Assembly (NCBI GenBank): GCA_002688185.1
Contig: NZCE01000027.1
Location: 1-6,806, forward strand
Direction: 5' to 3'
Origin: Spirochaetales bacterium
Lineage (GTDB): Bacteria; Spirochaetota; Spirochaetia; ARS1246
DNA length: 6,806 bases
Below are positions 5,997-6,806 of this stretch, in pieces. The notes beneath the pieces are model-generated. The model worked only from the letters and a program-made list of their open reading frames with translations. It did no database searches and had not been told where the DNA came from. The first letter of the stretch is position 1, and the number at the start of each line of letters is the position of its first letter. The position numbers were made by a program, and so were the translations under genes.

Positions 5997-6806
5997 TTAG
6001 CCCGAAAAGCTCGACATATTGTTTAGCCGGGTTACTAGTTGGTCCTTGTCTACAAGATCGATCAGCCGCGCCTCGACAAACTGACGGGCCGTGTCGGTAT
6101 ATCCGCCGGCGGTCACGCAAAATCCCCGGCCTGCTTTTAGGTCTTTGATTCTCGCATACATGTCCCGCAATGCAAGATCTCCTATTTGGTTTGAGGATCG
6201 AATATAACGGTAGAGCACCAGATCTTCCCACCTTGCGGTATGAACCTCAGCAAGTAGATCCGCGTACTCGCTCTTTTGCACTGAAATGTCTATGATTTTT
6301 ACTTTTGCATCCGGGAAAAACATAGTGCAGAGCTTCCTGCAGAGAGTGACAAACTCAGACACGCTTCCCAGGAGATACACCTGCAGATTTCGATTCAAGC
6401 TCAATTCCCGATATCTACCGAGCTGCGCCGGCACGTCACGGTAGCCCGGATTCACCCGCATAATTTCATCAAAATATTTGAGAGCTTCCGGGATGTTTTT
6501 AGTCTGAATGTACGCGGTTGCCAGCCTGTATTTCAGCTCAAGCCGCACCTCATCCTTCATATTTTCGTGTCGAAGTCCGATTTCAAAATCCATCACGGCA
6601 TCGTCGTATTTGTGCATTTTCATATTGAGGGTGCCCGAATATAGAGCCGCGTGAGGACCGGTTTCCGGATCCGCCCTTAGGCGTGTGAGTATTTGTACGG
6701 ACTTGTCATTCTGTCCTAATTCAGGCCGTCCCGCAACGATCTGAGTGGAGACCTCCCCCCTGCTCCGTGCTCGTAACGTCGCGGGAGAGCTAAGTTTTTT
6801 CCGGCG
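5997..6806 (-). CDS. TPR protein with Mrr-like C-terminal domain (5' partial)
   Basis: The frame is open from the TAA at 5997-5999 to the window edge, giving 269 residues with the true start outside. An ATG at 6621-6623 gives 208 residues, but it falls inside a TPR unit, so it is probably not the start. Counting from the window edge, residues 1-50 are basic and of low recognisability. Two TPR-like units lie near 51-85 (ALYSGTLNMK, YDDAVMDFEIGL) and 88-121 (YRLATAYIQTKNIPEALKYF, then NPGY). From about 141 the protein resembles an Mrr-type nuclease fold, best at 226-257 (GRGFCVTAGGYTDTARQF, then LIDLVDKDQL), like the family's GvliTtg.fs..A and lidGeeL. Where active Mrr proteins have Q-x-K, it reads LVLYRYIRS (196-204), and no clear DGGxD precedes it. 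The domain is therefore probably not catalytic and may bind nucleic acid or act structurally. The gene converges on the transglutaminase gene, 19 bases away. Role unknown. Confidence 0.75.
   Translation of the reverse strand, partial: RRKKLSSPATLRARSRGEVSTQIVAGRPELGQNDKSVQILTRLRADPETGPHAALYSGTLNMKMHKYDDAVMDFEIGLRHENMKDEVRLELKYRLATAYIQTKNIPEALKYFDEIMRVNPGYRDVPAQLGRYRELSLNRNLQVYLLGSVSEFVTLCRKLCTMFFPDAKVKIIDISVQKSEYADLLAEVHTARWEDLVLYRYIRSSNQIGDLALRDMYARIKDLKAGRGFCVTAGGYTDTARQFVEARLIDLVDKDQLVTRLNNMSSFSG

Noticed and set aside
5978..6034. Possible terminator hairpin between the converging transglutaminase and TPR genes (TAACCGG near 5982 with CCGGGTTA near 6027).
   Set aside because: The arms are short, the match needs a bulge, the loop is nearly 40 bases, and there is no T-run.
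6621..6623. ATG at 6621 as the start of the TPR protein.
   Set aside because: The frame stays open upstream to the window edge and the TPR pattern already begins before this codon, so the gene most likely starts outside the window.

Overview
This is a bacterial chromosomal segment of moderate base composition (roughly half G+C by eye). It has dense, mostly intact housekeeping-type genes, strong GGAGG-type ribosome binding sites and GTG/TTG starts. No RNA gene, CRISPR array, insertion sequence or phage gene is visible. The MoxR - DUF58 - transglutaminase order resembles yeaC-yeaD-yebA of Bacillus and equivalent clusters in Actinobacteria, so a Gram-positive-type lineage (Firmicutes- or Actinobacteria-like, perhaps uncultured) is my best guess. 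The sequence alone does not fix the taxon.

Left end (1-355, + strand): the first 74 bases are an exact copy of 3299-3372, inside the DUF58 gene. They run directly into the C-terminal part of rsmG (16S rRNA m7G methyltransferase). The N-terminal, SAM-binding half of rsmG is missing, so the window starts at a rearrangement or assembly joint.

Minus-strand pair (309-1520): a VOC/glyoxalase-fold protein is followed after 3 bases by a NudC-type NADH pyrophosphatase / NAD-RNA decapping Nudix hydrolase. They form a compact two-gene operon. The NudC end overlaps the rsmG end tail-to-tail by 47 bases.

Divergent control region (1521-1698): plausible sigma-70-type promoters lie on both strands, one for each operon.

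Plus-strand operon (1699-5977): a MoxR AAA+ ATPase, a membrane-anchored DUF58 protein and a large membrane-bound transglutaminase-like protein (TgpA/YebA type) are tightly packed, with a 6-base gap and then a 29-base overlap. By family precedent the MoxR ATPase acts as a chaperone-like factor with the DUF58 partner, and the transglutaminase domain lies outside the membrane. The substrate is unknown.

Right end (5997-6806, - strand): a converging gene, open to the window edge, encodes TPR repeats followed by a region resembling the C-terminal half of an Mrr-type restriction-endonuclease domain, apparently without its catalytic residues. This is the least familiar protein here. Overall the region looks ordinary apart from the 74-base repeat joint and this TPR/Mrr-like protein.
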